A DNA stretch of 64,000 nucleotides from an uncultured Pelagibacteraceae bacterium (GCA_902581445.1 CACHOG010000004.1:40624-104623); one strand, 5' to 3'. Counted from the first letter of the stretch, positions 8,998 through 20,733 are shown. Made by a program: numbers and translations. The notes: generated by a model not told the origin, from the sequence alone.

Positions 8998-10308
8998 CTA
9001 GTTAAATACAATCGGTTTTCCCTCAGCATCTCCAAGAATTTCTCCATTTTTAACTTTAATTTTCCCACCTATTATTGTTGCAACAGGGCAGCCTTTAAAT
9101 TTTTTCCCATTAAAAGGCGACCATTTACACTTGCTTTCGATATTTTCATTTTTGATTTCAATTTCTTTGTTCATGTCAACTATTGTGAAATCAGCATCAA
9201 AATCTTTTTTGATAAAACCTTTATTTTGTATTCCGAAAATTTTAACGGGGTTTTCACATACTAATTTGATTAATTGCTCAAGTTTTAATTTACCGTCATT
9301 AATATGGTTCAACATTACAGGTAACAAAGTTTGTACACCTGGCATTCCTGACGGAGAGTCTGGGTACTCTTTTTTTTTATTTTCTGCTAAATGTGGTGCG
9401 TGATCTGACCCAATTGTATCATTGTAATTGTTTCTGATAGCATACCATAAACGATCATAGTGAGATTTATCTCTTATAGGTGGATTCATTTGAGCGAATG
9501 ATCCTAGCTCATCATAACAGTCTGGCGCATATGTTGTTAAATGTTGTGGGGTAATTTCAAAAGTAATATTTCCTTTATGTTGTGATAAAAAATCTACCTC
9601 TTCTTTAGTTGTTATGTGAAGTATATGTGCTTTTTTATTTAATCTGATTGCAATCTTTACAATTCTTCTTGTAGAAGACATTGCACATTCTTCATTTCTC
9701 CAAACAGGATGGCTTTTTACATCTCCTTTAACCCTAAGTTTTTTTCTTTGATTTAATATATCTTCGTCTTCTGAATGAACGGCAACAACTTTTGATGTGT
9801 GTTTAAATACATTTTCTATATCTTTTTCTTTATGTACAAGCAGAGTGCCGGTGGATGAACCAGCGAATAATTTTACTCCACAACATCCCTCAAGGCTTTT
9901 TAAGTTTGCAAGTTCTTCTGAATTATCAGGTGTAGCACCGAAATAAAAAGCATAATTACAGAACATTCTTTTTTTTGCTAAATTTAATTTATTTTTAAAT
10001 TCTTTTGCTGAGGTTGTTGGTGGATTTGTATTAGGCATTTCAAATACACTTGTTATGCCTCCCACAACTGCTGCTCTACTACCTGTGTGAAGATCTTCTG
10101 CATCTGTTGAACCTGGCTCTCTAAAGTGTACTTGTGTATCCATACATCCCGGCAAAACTATTAAATTTTGCGCATCAAAAGTTTCTTTTGTTTCATCTGA
10201 AATTTTATCTGAAATTTGTATTATTCTAGCGTTTTTTACTCCTATGTCCTTTTTTTGAAGTTTACCTTCAATAAAACATGAGCCATTTTTGATAATAAGA
10301 TCTAACAT
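8998..10308 (-). CDS. pyrC: Dihydroorotase family amidohydrolase
   Basis: LPGCMDTQVHFREPGSTDAEDLHTGSRAAVVGGIT, TIGSDHAPH. Confidence 0.85.
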   Translation of the reverse strand: MLDLIIKNGSCFIEGKLQKKDIGVKNARIIQISDKISDETKETFDAQNLIVLPGCMDTQVHFREPGSTDAEDLHTGSRAAVVGGITSVFEMPNTNPPTTSAKEFKNKLNLAKKRMFCNYAFYFGATPDNSEELANLKSLEGCCGVKLFAGSSTGTLLVHKEKDIENVFKHTSKVVAVHSEDEDILNQRKKLRVKGDVKSHPVWRNEECAMSSTRRIVKIAIRLNKKAHILHITTKEEVDFLSQHKGNITFEITPQHLTTYAPDCYDELGSFAQMNPPIRDKSHYDRLWYAIRNNYNDTIGSDHAPHLAENKKKEYPDSPSGMPGVQTLLPVMLNHINDGKLKLEQLIKLVCENPVKIFGIQNKGFIKKDFDADFTIVDMNKEIEIKNENIESKCKWSPFNGKKFKGCPVATIIGGKIKVKNGEILGDAEGKPIVFN

Positions 10309-10351
10309 TTTTGAAAATAGTAATTATATTATTAGTGATTAATAATCAATT

Positions 10352-11239
10352 ATGAATGTGGATAAAGTTTATATTTTAGAAGATCGAGGGGTTCTTTACA
10401 TTAATGGTGATGATTGTACTGAGTTTCTTCAAAACTTAATTACAAACGATCTTAACAAAGTTTCAGAGAATAATAGTTGTTTTGCATCTTTATTGACACC
10501 ACAAGGAAAATATTTATTTGATTTTATTATAGTTAAACACAAAGAAGGATATTTTATTGATTGTGAAAAAAAAATTATTAATGAGCTATTTAATAAGTTA
10601 AATTTATATAAACTAAGATCTAAAGTTGAAATTTTAAATTTAAGCAATGAATTCGTAGTAGCTGTAATAAGTAAGGAAAAGTTTTTAACTTTTGAAAACA
10701 CAAAAGATATTGTTGGTAATACAATTAAATATCGATCTGATCCTATATTTTTAGATCCAAGAACTTCAGCTTTGGGAGCTAGAATTATTATAAATTTAGA
10801 AAAGCTTTATCTGTCTATAAAAAAATTAAACTTGAGATCTTCAAATATTAAAGAATATTACGACCACAGTTTTGATATTGGTATACCTCAAATAGATACA
10901 CAAAAATTGCAAAATAAATTATTCGGTATTGAATGCAATTTTGAGGAACTTAATGGCCTTGATTTTAAAAAAGGGTGCTATGTGGGACAAGAAAATACCG
11001 CAAGAATAAAATTAAAAGATAAACAATATAAAAAACTATTTCCGATTAAAGTTTTAGAAGGTGAAATAAAAATAGACGATGAAATTAAACAGAATAATAA
11101 AATATTTGGAAAAGTACTGATTGATCAAGTTTATCCTTTTGGTTTAATTAAGTTCAAAGATAGCGATATCAAAATTAGTGAAAACTTTATTTGCGGTTCA
11201 GCAAAAATTAAACTTTTAAAGCCAAATTGGTTTGAATAA
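10352..11239 (+). CDS. ygfZ: YgfZ/GcvT family folate-binding protein
   Basis: KKGCYVGQENTARIKLK motif typical of YgfZ. Confidence 0.88.
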   Translation: MNVDKVYILEDRGVLYINGDDCTEFLQNLITNDLNKVSENNSCFASLLTPQGKYLFDFIIVKHKEGYFIDCEKKIINELFNKLNLYKLRSKVEILNLSNEFVVAVISKEKFLTFENTKDIVGNTIKYRSDPIFLDPRTSALGARIIINLEKLYLSIKKLNLRSSNIKEYYDHSFDIGIPQIDTQKLQNKLFGIECNFEELNGLDFKKGCYVGQENTARIKLKDKQYKKLFPIKVLEGEIKIDDEIKQNNKIFGKVLIDQVYPFGLIKFKDSDIKISENFICGSAKIKLLKPNWFE

Positions 11240-11240
11240 A

Positions 11241-11326
11241 TGGTGCGGTCAGTGAGACTTGAACTCACATGAGCTAGGCTCACACGGCCCTCAACCGTGC
11301 CTGTCTACCAATTTCAGCATGACCGC
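11241..11326 (-). tRNA. tRNA-Leu (GAG), CCA encoded
   Basis: Reverse complement GCGGTCATGCTGAAATTGGTAGACAGGCACGGTTGAGGGCCGTG...GTTCAAGTCTCACTGACCGCACCA; stem CACGG/CCGTG, loop TTGAGGG, long variable arm. Confidence 0.95.
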
Positions 11327-11383
11327 AATTATGCGGCAGAATAAGTGAATGACAATTATCTTTCAAGTTGATAGATTTAATGT

Positions 11384-12373
11384 ATGGAACTTAACTCGGA
11401 AATAAAAAAAGCAACTGATCCAATTTATAAGAAAATTTCAAAAACTGTACCCGAAATTGAATGGGCTATTCATGCTCCATATATCTACAAAATCAATAAA
11501 CTAAAAAAAGAAAAGAACGCAGTGATCCTTGCACATAATTACCAAACTCCAGAAATTTATCATGGTATATCAGATTTTTCTGCTGACTCACTAGCTCTAG
11601 CCGTTGAGGCTGCAAAAACAAAAGCAGATATTATAATAATGTGTGGAGTACATTTTATGGCTGAGACTGCAAAACTGATGAGTCCTCAGAAAAAAGTTTT
11701 CTTGCCTGATATGAGAGCAGGCTGCTCTTTATCATCATCCATTACCGGTGAGGATGTGAGAAAACTTAAAAAAAAATATCCTGGAGTACCAGTAGTTTCT
11801 TATGTAAATACCTCTGCTGATGTTAAAGCAGAAACAGATGTTTGTTGTACCTCAGCAAATGCAGTTAAAATTGTAAATTCATTAAATGTTAAAAAAGTAA
11901 TCTTTCTTCCAGATGATTATCTTGCAAAATATGTCGCGTCACAAACTGATGTTGAAATAATTTCATGGAAAGGTACTTGTCAAGTTCACGAACAATTTAA
12001 CGATGAAGAAATTAATGAAATTAGAAAAAATAACCCAGGAATTAAAATTATTGCACATCCTGAGTGTCCTCCAGATGTAATTAGAGCGAGTGATTTTGCA
12101 GGTTCAACTAGCGGAATGATCAAGTACGTAAAAGATAATCAGCCAGAGAAAGTAATGATGGTTACAGAATGTTCAATGAGCGATAATGTTCAAATTGATA
12201 ATCCAAATGTTCAATTCATAAGACCATGTAATTTATGCCCGCATATGAAGAGAATTACTTTACCAAAAATTTTAGATTGTCTTGAAAATGAGACAAACGA
12301 AATTATTATGAGTAAAGAAACAATAGAAAAAGCTAGAAAATCAGTAGAGAGAATGGCAGAGATAGGCAGATAA
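11384..12373 (+). CDS. nadA: Quinolinate synthase A
   Basis: AVILAHNYQTPEIYHGISDFSADSLALA, HPECPPDVI, CNLCPHMKRITL. Confidence 0.95.
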   Translation: MELNSEIKKATDPIYKKISKTVPEIEWAIHAPYIYKINKLKKEKNAVILAHNYQTPEIYHGISDFSADSLALAVEAAKTKADIIIMCGVHFMAETAKLMSPQKKVFLPDMRAGCSLSSSITGEDVRKLKKKYPGVPVVSYVNTSADVKAETDVCCTSANAVKIVNSLNVKKVIFLPDDYLAKYVASQTDVEIISWKGTCQVHEQFNDEEINEIRKNNPGIKIIAHPECPPDVIRASDFAGSTSGMIKYVKDNQPEKVMMVTECSMSDNVQIDNPNVQFIRPCNLCPHMKRITLPKILDCLENETNEIIMSKETIEKARKSVERMAEIGR

Positions 12374-12378
12374 TTTCT

Positions 12379-13206
12379 GTGTCTAAAATAAAATTATCAA
12401 AAAAGTATATATATAAAATTTGTAAAGATGCTTTAAAAGAAGATCTCTATCCCTCTGGAGACATAACCTCAAAACTTTTAAATAACAAAAAAAAAATAAA
12501 AGCAAAAATTGTATCAAATTCTAGCGGTATAATTGGCGGCTTAAATATAGCAAAACAAACATTTAAAATAATTGATAAAAAAATATTATTTAAAATAAAA
12601 AAAAAAGAGGGATCAAGAATTAAGAATAATCAGGTAATTGCGGAAGTTTTTGGAAATGTTAAGAATATTCTAACTGGTGAGAGAGTAGCTCTTAATTTTT
12701 TATCTCATATTTCAGGTATAGCGACTCAAACAAGTAAATTTGTCAATAAGGTAAAGAAAAATACTAAGATTTGTTGTACTAGAAAAACTATACCAGGTCT
12801 AAGAGCCATTCAAAAATATGCGGTTAACTTGGGTGGTGGATATAACCATCGTTTTAATTTAAGTGATGAATTCTTAATTAAAGACAATCACATTGCTTAT
12901 ACAAACATAAGAGAATTAGTTATTAAAGCAAAAAAAAATAGAAAAAAAATTACCGTTGAAATAGATAATTTAAATCAATTAAAAAAAATATTAGATTTAA
13001 AATTTGATACTATTTTATTTGATAACATGAACGTCAAAAATCTAAAAAAAGGTGTTCGACTAGTTAAGAACAAATATGAAACTGAGGCGTCTGGCAATGT
13101 TAATTTAAAAAATATAAAAAAAATAGCTTCAACTGGTGTAAATAGAATTTCTATTGGACGCCTAACACATAGTGTTTCTGCAATTGATTTAAAATTAGAA
13201 ATTTAA
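12379..13206 (+). CDS. nadC: Nicotinate-nucleotide pyrophosphorylase (carboxylating)
   Basis: TRKTIPGLRAIQKYAVNLGGGYNHRFNLSDEFLIKDNHI, GVNRISIGRLTHS. Confidence 0.93.
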   Translation: MSKIKLSKKYIYKICKDALKEDLYPSGDITSKLLNNKKKIKAKIVSNSSGIIGGLNIAKQTFKIIDKKILFKIKKKEGSRIKNNQVIAEVFGNVKNILTGERVALNFLSHISGIATQTSKFVNKVKKNTKICCTRKTIPGLRAIQKYAVNLGGGYNHRFNLSDEFLIKDNHIAYTNIRELVIKAKKNRKKITVEIDNLNQLKKILDLKFDTILFDNMNVKNLKKGVRLVKNKYETEASGNVNLKNIKKIASTGVNRISIGRLTHSVSAIDLKLEI

Positions 13207-13207
13207 A

Positions 13208-15865
13208 TTATTTTTTTAATTGTGCTTGTGCAGCTGCAAGTCTTGCAACAGGCACTCTATAAGGTGAGCAAGAAACGTAATTAAGACCTGTGCTTGAACA
13301 AAAATTGATACTTTTTGGATCTCCGCCATGTTCTCCACAAATTCCTAATTTAAGTTTTTTATTTTGCTTTCTTCCTTTTAGAGTAGCAATTTCAATTAAA
13401 TCTCCTACACCATCATCTATTGATATAAACGGATCTACATCAAATATTTTATTTTCAATATAATCATTTAAAAATTTACCACTATCATCCCTACTAATAC
13501 CAAATGTTGTTTGTGTTAGATCGTTTGTTCCAAAACTAAAAAAGTCGGCATGTTTAGCTATATCTTTAGCTTTTATCGCGGCTCTAGGTAATTCGATCAT
13601 TGTACCTACTAAGTAATCTATTTTTGTTTTATTTTCTGCTTTTACTTGATCTGCAACTTTATCAACCAAATTTTTCATTATTTCTATTTCAGCTTCGGTT
13701 GATACTAAAGGAATCATAATTTCTGGAATAATTGATTTAATTTTTTTATTTTTACATTCAATTAGAGCTTCAAAAATTGCCCTGCATTGCATTTCATAAA
13801 TCTCAGGAAAAGAAATAGCCAATCTACATCCTCTATGTCCCAACATTGGATTATGTTCATGTAACTCACCTATTCGTGACTCAATCTCTGTAACCGTTAA
13901 TCCAAGTGCACCTGAAACATCTTTTATTTCTTTTTCATTTTTTGGTAAAAACTCATGTAGCGGTGGGTCCAAAAGTCTAACTGTAACTGGGAGGCCGTTC
14001 ATTATTTTAAATATTTCTATAAAATCTTTCTTTTGATGTGGAAGTAGTTTTGCAAGAGCTTTATTTCTATCATTTGTTGTTTTAGACAATATCATTTCTC
14101 TAACTGACATAATTCTATCTTCATCAAAAAACATATGCTCTGTTCTACATAGTCCAATACCTTCTGCTCCAAAGTCTCTTGCTGTTTTAGTGTCAGTTGG
14201 AGTTTCTGAATTAGTTCTTACTTTCAGTTTCCTATAACTATCAGCCCAACTCATTAATTTTGAAAAATCACCTGATATTTCTGGTTTGATTGTTTTAACT
14301 TCTCCCAATATTATTCTTCCACTGGAACCATCGATTGTTATTATTTCTCCTTCCGTGACTTGAATTTGATCAGTTTTAAATAATTTATTTTCGTAATCTA
14401 TATTAATTTCACTTGATCCAGAAACACACGGTCTTCCCATGCCTCTTGCAACAACTGCAGCGTGACTGGTCATTCCTCCTCTAGAAGTTAAAATACCTTT
14501 AGCTGCATGCATGCCATGTATATCTTCTGGTGATGTTTCGACTCTAACTAAAATTGTATTTTGCATCATGCCATTAAGTCTTTCTGCCTCCTCTGATGAG
14601 AAAACTACCTTTCCACTAACTGCACCTGGGGATGCAGGCAATCCTTTTGCTATTACCTTAATTTCACTTTTTTCATCTAAAGTTGGATGGAGAAGTGTGT
14701 CCAAAGAATTAGGATCAATTCTCAAAATAGCTTCTTTTCTGGAAATTAATTTTTCTTTTACCATATCTACTGCAATTTTAACTGCTGACTTTGCTGTCCT
14801 TTTTCCAGATCTAGTTTGAAGCATCCAAAGTTTTTTATTTTCTACTGTAAACTCAACATCTTGCATATCTTTGTAGTGCTTTTCTAAAGTAGATAATATT
14901 TTTTTAAGTTGTTTAAATACTTTTGGCATAGTTTCTTCCATAGAGAATTTTTTTCCGCCAGAATTAATCCTTGCTTTTTTTGTGATATGTTGAGGTGTTC
15001 TTGTTCCCGCAACAACGTCTTCGCCTTGTGCATTGATTAAATATTCGCCGTATATTTCATTTTTTCCACTCGATGGATCTCTCGTAAAAACTACTCCAGT
15101 AGCGCAGTCATCACCCATGTTACCAAAAACCATTGATTGAACATTTACTGCTGTACCCCAATCATCTGGTATATGATTTATCTTTCTGTACACTTTAGCA
15201 CGATGGCTTTGCCAAGATAAAAAGACAGCAGATATTGCTCCATTAAGTTGTTTATAAACATCTTGTGGGAATTCTTTATTGGTCTTTTCTTTTACCACAT
15301 TTTTAAAGTCACCAATTAATGCATCCCAGTCTCGCTCATCTAATTCAGTATCTAACAAAACTCCTTTTGTTAATTTATAATTCTCAATTAACTCCTCAAA
15401 ATTATAACTATCTACTCCAAGTACTACAGTCGAATACATTTGGATAAATCTTCTGTAACTATCTTTTGCGAACCTTTTATTTGAAGTTTTGTCAGCTAAA
15501 GCAATAACAGTTTTATCATTTAGACCTAAATTTAGTATCGTATCCATCATTCCTGGCATTGATACTCTTGCACCCGATCTTACAGAGACTAATAAAGGAT
15601 TTTTTAAATCTCCAAACTTTTTTTTTGTTTCTCTCTCGATTTGAGATAGCTGCCTACTAATTTTTTTTGCTATTTGTTTATTAAGCTGCCTGTTATTTTT
15701 ATAAAATAAATGACAAACTTCAGTAGAAATTGTAAATCCAGGAGGAACTGGTAATCCCATTCTTCCCATTTGAGATAAATTAGCACCTTTTCCACCAAGA
15801 AAATTCTTTGGGTTTTTAATTTTTTTTGAAAACTTAGAATTAAAGTTTAAAATTAAGTCTTTCAT
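13208..15865 (-). CDS. ppdK: Pyruvate, phosphate dikinase
   Basis: LGGKGANLSQMGRMGLPVPPGFTIS, GILTSRGGMTSHAAVVARGMGRPCVSG, C-terminal KLGICGEHGGDP. Confidence 0.97.
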   Translation of the reverse strand: MKDLILNFNSKFSKKIKNPKNFLGGKGANLSQMGRMGLPVPPGFTISTEVCHLFYKNNRQLNKQIAKKISRQLSQIERETKKKFGDLKNPLLVSVRSGARVSMPGMMDTILNLGLNDKTVIALADKTSNKRFAKDSYRRFIQMYSTVVLGVDSYNFEELIENYKLTKGVLLDTELDERDWDALIGDFKNVVKEKTNKEFPQDVYKQLNGAISAVFLSWQSHRAKVYRKINHIPDDWGTAVNVQSMVFGNMGDDCATGVVFTRDPSSGKNEIYGEYLINAQGEDVVAGTRTPQHITKKARINSGGKKFSMEETMPKVFKQLKKILSTLEKHYKDMQDVEFTVENKKLWMLQTRSGKRTAKSAVKIAVDMVKEKLISRKEAILRIDPNSLDTLLHPTLDEKSEIKVIAKGLPASPGAVSGKVVFSSEEAERLNGMMQNTILVRVETSPEDIHGMHAAKGILTSRGGMTSHAAVVARGMGRPCVSGSSEINIDYENKLFKTDQIQVTEGEIITIDGSSGRIILGEVKTIKPEISGDFSKLMSWADSYRKLKVRTNSETPTDTKTARDFGAEGIGLCRTEHMFFDEDRIMSVREMILSKTTNDRNKALAKLLPHQKKDFIEIFKIMNGLPVTVRLLDPPLHEFLPKNEKEIKDVSGALGLTVTEIESRIGELHEHNPMLGHRGCRLAISFPEIYEMQCRAIFEALIECKNKKIKSIIPEIMIPLVSTEAEIEIMKNLVDKVADQVKAENKTKIDYLVGTMIELPRAAIKAKDIAKHADFFSFGTNDLTQTTFGISRDDSGKFLNDYIENKIFDVDPFISIDDGVGDLIEIATLKGRKQNKKLKLGICGEHGGDPKSINFCSSTGLNYVSCSPYRVPVARLAAAQAQLKK

Positions 15866-17954
15866 TAGGCACTTTCAATTTTAGAAAAATTAATATAATT
15901 TTCAAATGTTCTACAAAACATTTGAAGAAGTTCCAATCGATTTTTTCTAATTATTTCGTCATTGTCATTAACAATTATATTATCAAAAAAAGCAAAAATT
16001 ATGGGTTTTGCAGTCTTGAGATTATCAAGAGTCGTTTCATAATTCTCATCATTATCTATATTTGTAAAATATTTTTTTAATTCTTTTATTTTCTTGAATA
16101 AATTTTTTTCAAAATCATTTTTAAATATTCCGGGGTCAGCTGTATCTGCTAGTTCTAGTTTATTATCTTTTAATTCATTCTCGATAATGTTCGATGCTCG
16201 TTTATAACTTGAAATAATATCTATTCCGCTTTCTTTATTTATAATTTTGTTTAAAGCAAAAGATTTTCTAAAAATTTCATTTATGTTATTAATATTTTTA
16301 TTATTTAAGCTGGCATTAATTATGTCAGGTCTAATTGCTTTATCTTTCATGTAGTATTTTAATCTTTCTAACAGAAATTCAGATAAATCATTTTGTACAG
16401 AAGCATTATCAAATTTATAATTTTGTTCTTGGTACAAAAGTAAAGAATAATTAATTAGATCTTTAATTCTAATATTTTTCTTATTTTCAAGTATTAGTCG
16501 GATTACACCTAATGCTGCTCTTCTTAAAGCAAATGGATCTTTTGAACTTGTAGGTTTTTGGTTTACACCAAAGAAACCAACTAATGTATCCAATTTGTCG
16601 GTTAATGAAAGACCAAGACTAAAAGGTTTTGTTGGAACTTTGCTTTCGAGTGAATTAGGTAAATAATGTTCTTTTATCGCGAGAGAAACATCTTTATCAA
16701 AACCTTGCGACTCAGCAAAGTAACCTCCCATCACACCTTGAAGTTCTGGAAATTCTCCCACAATATCTGAGAGTAGATCAGTTTTGCAGATAGAGCATGA
16801 AATTTCAATTTTATCTTTACTGATTAAAAGTTCATCTGAAATTACTCCACCTAATTTTCTCATTCTTTGAATTTTATCAAAATAAGTCCCTAACCCTTTA
16901 AAATAATTCATACTTTTAAGTTTTGACACTTGTTTAAATAAATTTTGATTTTTGTTTTTATGCCAAAAAAATTCAGCATCATTTAATCTTGCTTCTACTA
17001 CTCTTTCATTGCCTGCCTTAATATAACCTTTAATATCTTTATTATTTGCAACAACAAAAAACTGATTTGTAATATTTCCTTTTCTGTCTAAAGTATGAAA
17101 ATATTTTTGATGATGCTGCATTGTAATTACAAGGATTTCTTTTGGCATAGATAAAAAGCGTTTATCAAATTGACATAACAAAATATTAGGCTGATCAACT
17201 AAATCAGTCACTTCACTCAAAAGCTTTTCATTAATTTCAATGTGAATATTATTTTTTTTAGAATTTCTAATTAGCTCTTTTTCAATTATTGATTTACGTA
17301 TATTTTGGTCAATCGTTATGTTTAATTTTTTTAAAGAATCTATGTATGATTTATAATTTTTTACTATTTTTTTTTTATCCTCAAATTCTTTATCTAGTAT
17401 TATAAAATTACAACTTTTTAAATGATGGTAAGCAAATTCAATGAACTTACTATCAAAAATAGCAATTAATGATTTTAGAGGTCTACCCCATTGTAAATTG
17501 TGGTCTGACCACCTCATAGAGTTTTTCCAATCAATTTGGTCTAAAATTGCAGGTATTTCTTTTTCAAGTACATCTTTAGTATTTATTTTTTCTTTAGGTT
17601 TTAAAAAGAAGTAAAATTCTCCCTTTTCTGTTTTTTTTTGTAAACTTCTTTTTCAGTAATATTATTTGATCTTAAAAAACCATCTAGTGCTTCTTTTGGT
17701 GATTTTGTACTTGGACCTCGCTTCTCTTCTTTTTCAAAAATAATTTGTTTACTTAATCCATCAAAAAATATTACCAATCTATTTGGTACAGAATAGACTT
17801 TGCTACTTTTATATTTTATTTTTTTTTCCTCAAATAATTTTTTAAAATTATAAGATAAAGAATTTCTTGCATCATTTTGTAATTTTGCTGGTATCTCTTC
17901 TGTAAAAACTTCTAAAAAAAATTCAGACATTTTTAAGTTTGACTTTTTAACCAA
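15865..17954 (-). pseudogene. glyS: Glycyl-tRNA synthetase beta subunit, split by a -1-nt (or equivalent) frameshift at an A9 tract
   Basis: N-terminal part is ORF 17601..17954 (SEFFLEVFTEEIPAKLQ...); remainder is ORF 15865..17517. Manual translation of the linking segment in the second frame gives ...TEKGEFYFFLKPKEKINTKDVLEKEIPAILDQIDWKNSMRWSDHNLQWGRPL..., continuous with the downstream ORF. Shift lies at the T9 (minus-strand A9) run 17631-17639. Whether it is a true pseudogene is unresolved. Confidence 0.85.
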
Positions 17955-18814
17955 ATTTCAGCTGCGCCTTTTGTTATTTCTCTTATTCTTGATATATATT
18001 CAGCTCTTTGAGCAACACTAATTACACCTCGTGCATCTAAAATATTAAAAATATGACTTGCCTTTAGACACTGGTCATAAGCTGGTAATGAAACGTTATT
18101 TTCAGTAAGCATCTTAGCTTCTTTTTCAATCATATCAAAAATTTTAAAAAGATTTTCTGTATTTGCTAATTCGAAATTATAAGTGGAGAATTCCTTCTCC
18201 GCTTGATGAAATACATCTCTATATTTAACATCTTCATTGTTCCATATTAAATCATAAACATTTTTTTTCTGTTGAGTGAACATGCACAACCTTTCTAAAC
18301 CATATGTAAGTTCCACAGACACAGGTTTGCATTCAAAGCCTGCCATTTGTTGAAAGTACGTAAATTGAGTTATCTCCATTCCATCGCACCAAACTTCCCA
18401 ACCAAGTCCTGCTGCACCTAATGTCGGACTTTCCCAGTCATCTTCTACAAAACGAATATCATGCTCTTTGTGATTAATGCCTATAGTATTTAAACTATTT
18501 AAATAAAGTTTTTTTATATTTTTTGGTGATGGTTTTATAATAACTTGAAATTGGTAGTAATGTTGAAGTCTATTGGGATTATCACCATATCTTCCATCAG
18601 TTGGTCTTCTTGAAGGTTGAACATATGCTGCTTTCCAAGGTTTTGATCCCAATGATCTAAGTGTTGTTGCTGGGTGAAATGTGCCTGCTCCTACCTCAAT
18701 GTCATAGGGTTGTAAAATTATACAGCCTTGCTTACTCCAATATTTTTGAAGATTCAAAATAGTATCTTGAAAAGTTTGAAATTTTGGTTGTTTCTTTTTT
18801 TTTTTAGAAACCAT
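17933..18814 (-). CDS. glyQ: Glycyl-tRNA synthetase alpha subunit
   Basis: [42 protein letters not shown]. Confidence 0.97.
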   Translation of the reverse strand: MVSKKKKKQPKFQTFQDTILNLQKYWSKQGCIILQPYDIEVGAGTFHPATTLRSLGSKPWKAAYVQPSRRPTDGRYGDNPNRLQHYYQFQVIIKPSPKNIKKLYLNSLNTIGINHKEHDIRFVEDDWESPTLGAAGLGWEVWCDGMEITQFTYFQQMAGFECKPVSVELTYGLERLCMFTQQKKNVYDLIWNNEDVKYRDVFHQAEKEFSTYNFELANTENLFKIFDMIEKEAKMLTENNVSLPAYDQCLKASHIFNILDARGVISVAQRAEYISRIREITKGAAEIWLKSQT

Positions 18815-19610
18815 ATCTTTGCCAGATAGATCTTTCTTCTAAAATATTTATCACTTGTTCTGTACTGCTTTCTGAAGATAGTTTTCTAGCTAACCAACCT
18901 TTTGCTTTCTCGAATTTCTTTATTACGACATCATCACCAAATTTTTCTTTTAATATCTGATCTGCATTTCCAATTCCATCTACAAGACCTAACTCTTTGG
19001 CTTTTCTTCCTGACCAAAACTCACCAGAAAAGAGTTCTATGCCCATATCTTTTTTTAGTTTTGTTCCTCTACTTTTTTCAACAACTTCAATAAAATCTTT
19101 ATGAAGATCTAATTGTATATTTTTAAGCCTTTCGATATCTTCATCTTTTTCTTTCATGAAAGGATCAAGTGTACTTTTATTTTTACCAGCAGTATAAACA
19201 CGTCTTTGAACACCTATTTTACTTATTAGCTCAGTAAATCCAAAAGATGAGTATATAACTCCAATGGAGCCTATAATGGAGCTTTGGTTTGCATAAATTT
19301 CATCTCCACAACATGCAATTAGATATCCCCCAGATGCAGCAACATCCTCAGCAAATATTATTACCTTTTTTTTGTGCCTCTTTGCTTGTTGTTTCACATA
19401 ATCATGAATGAGATGAGACTGAACCGGCGAACCACCTGGAGAATTAATTGATATTGCAACAGCTGGAGATTTTTTTAAAGAGAATGCTTTTTTAATAATT
19501 TCCTCTTGACCTGCAAAATCTATTCCTTGCTTAAACTTTCCAACATTACCTATTACACCATTTAGTTTTATGTGAGGTATAATTTTTTTTTTTTTGAAAA
19601 TTGAAAACAT
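18804..19610 (-). CDS. S49 family signal peptide peptidase (SppA/SohB-like)
   Basis: [43 protein letters not shown]. Confidence 0.9.
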   Translation of the reverse strand: MFSIFKKKKIIPHIKLNGVIGNVGKFKQGIDFAGQEEIIKKAFSLKKSPAVAISINSPGGSPVQSHLIHDYVKQQAKRHKKKVIIFAEDVAASGGYLIACCGDEIYANQSSIIGSIGVIYSSFGFTELISKIGVQRRVYTAGKNKSTLDPFMKEKDEDIERLKNIQLDLHKDFIEVVEKSRGTKLKKDMGIELFSGEFWSGRKAKELGLVDGIGNADQILKEKFGDDVVIKKFEKAKGWLARKLSSESSTEQVINILEERSIWQRYGF

Positions 19611-19719
19611 ATGTATGCTTATAAAATTTATGATTAAATATAAAGTCTCCTTATAGTTGAAGATTAAGGTGCGTCAATTGTTAAGTATAATAAAGTAATA
19701 TATATAATACTTTAAATTT

Positions 19720-20733
19720 ATGGGAACAGTTGTCCAACTTAAAAACAAGATAAATAATTCTTATTTAGACCTAAAAAGCTCTGTTGAGGATAAATTAGTT
19801 TTAGTTGAGGAGAGAATTAAAACTAAGCTTATAAGTAAAGTAGATCTGGTTGAAAAAATGACCAAATATCATTTAGACACTAGAGGTAAAAGACTAAGAG
19901 CTTTGTTAACGTTAGGATCATCTAAACTATGCGGTTATGAAAAAGGCACCAGAGATGTAAACCTTGCTGCCTGTGTTGAACTTATCCATGCGGCTACACT
20001 TATGCACGATGATGTAATTGATAATGGAGATTTAAGAAGAGGAAAAAAAACATTAAATAAAATATGGGGCAACCAATCATCTATATTAGTTGGAGACTAT
20101 TTATTGAGCAGATGTTTTGAGATGATGGTTGAGGATGGAGATCAAGAAGTTTTAAAACTTTTATCTTCAACATCAGCTGAAATTTCACAGGGAGAAGTTT
20201 TACAGCTACAACATAATGGAGAAATTGATATGTTAGAAGAAACTTATTTAAAAATAATATCTTCGAAGACAGCGTCTCTATTTGCTGCAGCAACAAAAGT
20301 TGGTGCAATTTTATCAAATCAAGAAAATAAAGTTAAAGACGCTTTAGAATTTTACGGAAAAAATTTAGGGCTTACGTTTCAAATTGCAGATGATACTTTA
20401 GATTATAACTCAGAACTCAAATTATTTGGAAAAGAAATTGGAAATGACTTTTTCGAAGGTAAAGTTACATTGCCCATCATTTTGTTAAATCAAAAAGCAA
20501 ATGTAGATGAAAAAAAAGATATTAAAAATTGTTTTTTAAGCCACGTAAGATCAGAAAGTGATTTCAAAAGTATTCTAGGTCTAATAAAGAAATATGATAT
20601 TATCAATGATTGTTATTTAAAAGCAGAATACTTTATAGGTTTATCGTCTAATTCGCTCAGTATATTTCCAGATAAAAAAGAAAAAGAAATTCTTAAAAAA
20701 TTAACTTCATTTAGTTTAGAAAGAAATTTTTAG
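19720..20733 (+). CDS. ispB: Polyprenyl (octaprenyl-type) diphosphate synthase
   Basis: LIHAATLMHDDVIDNGDLRRGKKT, FQIADDTLDY. Confidence 0.92.
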   Translation: MGTVVQLKNKINNSYLDLKSSVEDKLVLVEERIKTKLISKVDLVEKMTKYHLDTRGKRLRALLTLGSSKLCGYEKGTRDVNLAACVELIHAATLMHDDVIDNGDLRRGKKTLNKIWGNQSSILVGDYLLSRCFEMMVEDGDQEVLKLLSSTSAEISQGEVLQLQHNGEIDMLEETYLKIISSKTASLFAAATKVGAILSNQENKVKDALEFYGKNLGLTFQIADDTLDYNSELKLFGKEIGNDFFEGKVTLPIILLNQKANVDEKKDIKNCFLSHVRSESDFKSILGLIKKYDIINDCYLKAEYFIGLSSNSLSIFPDKKEKEILKKLTSFSLERNF

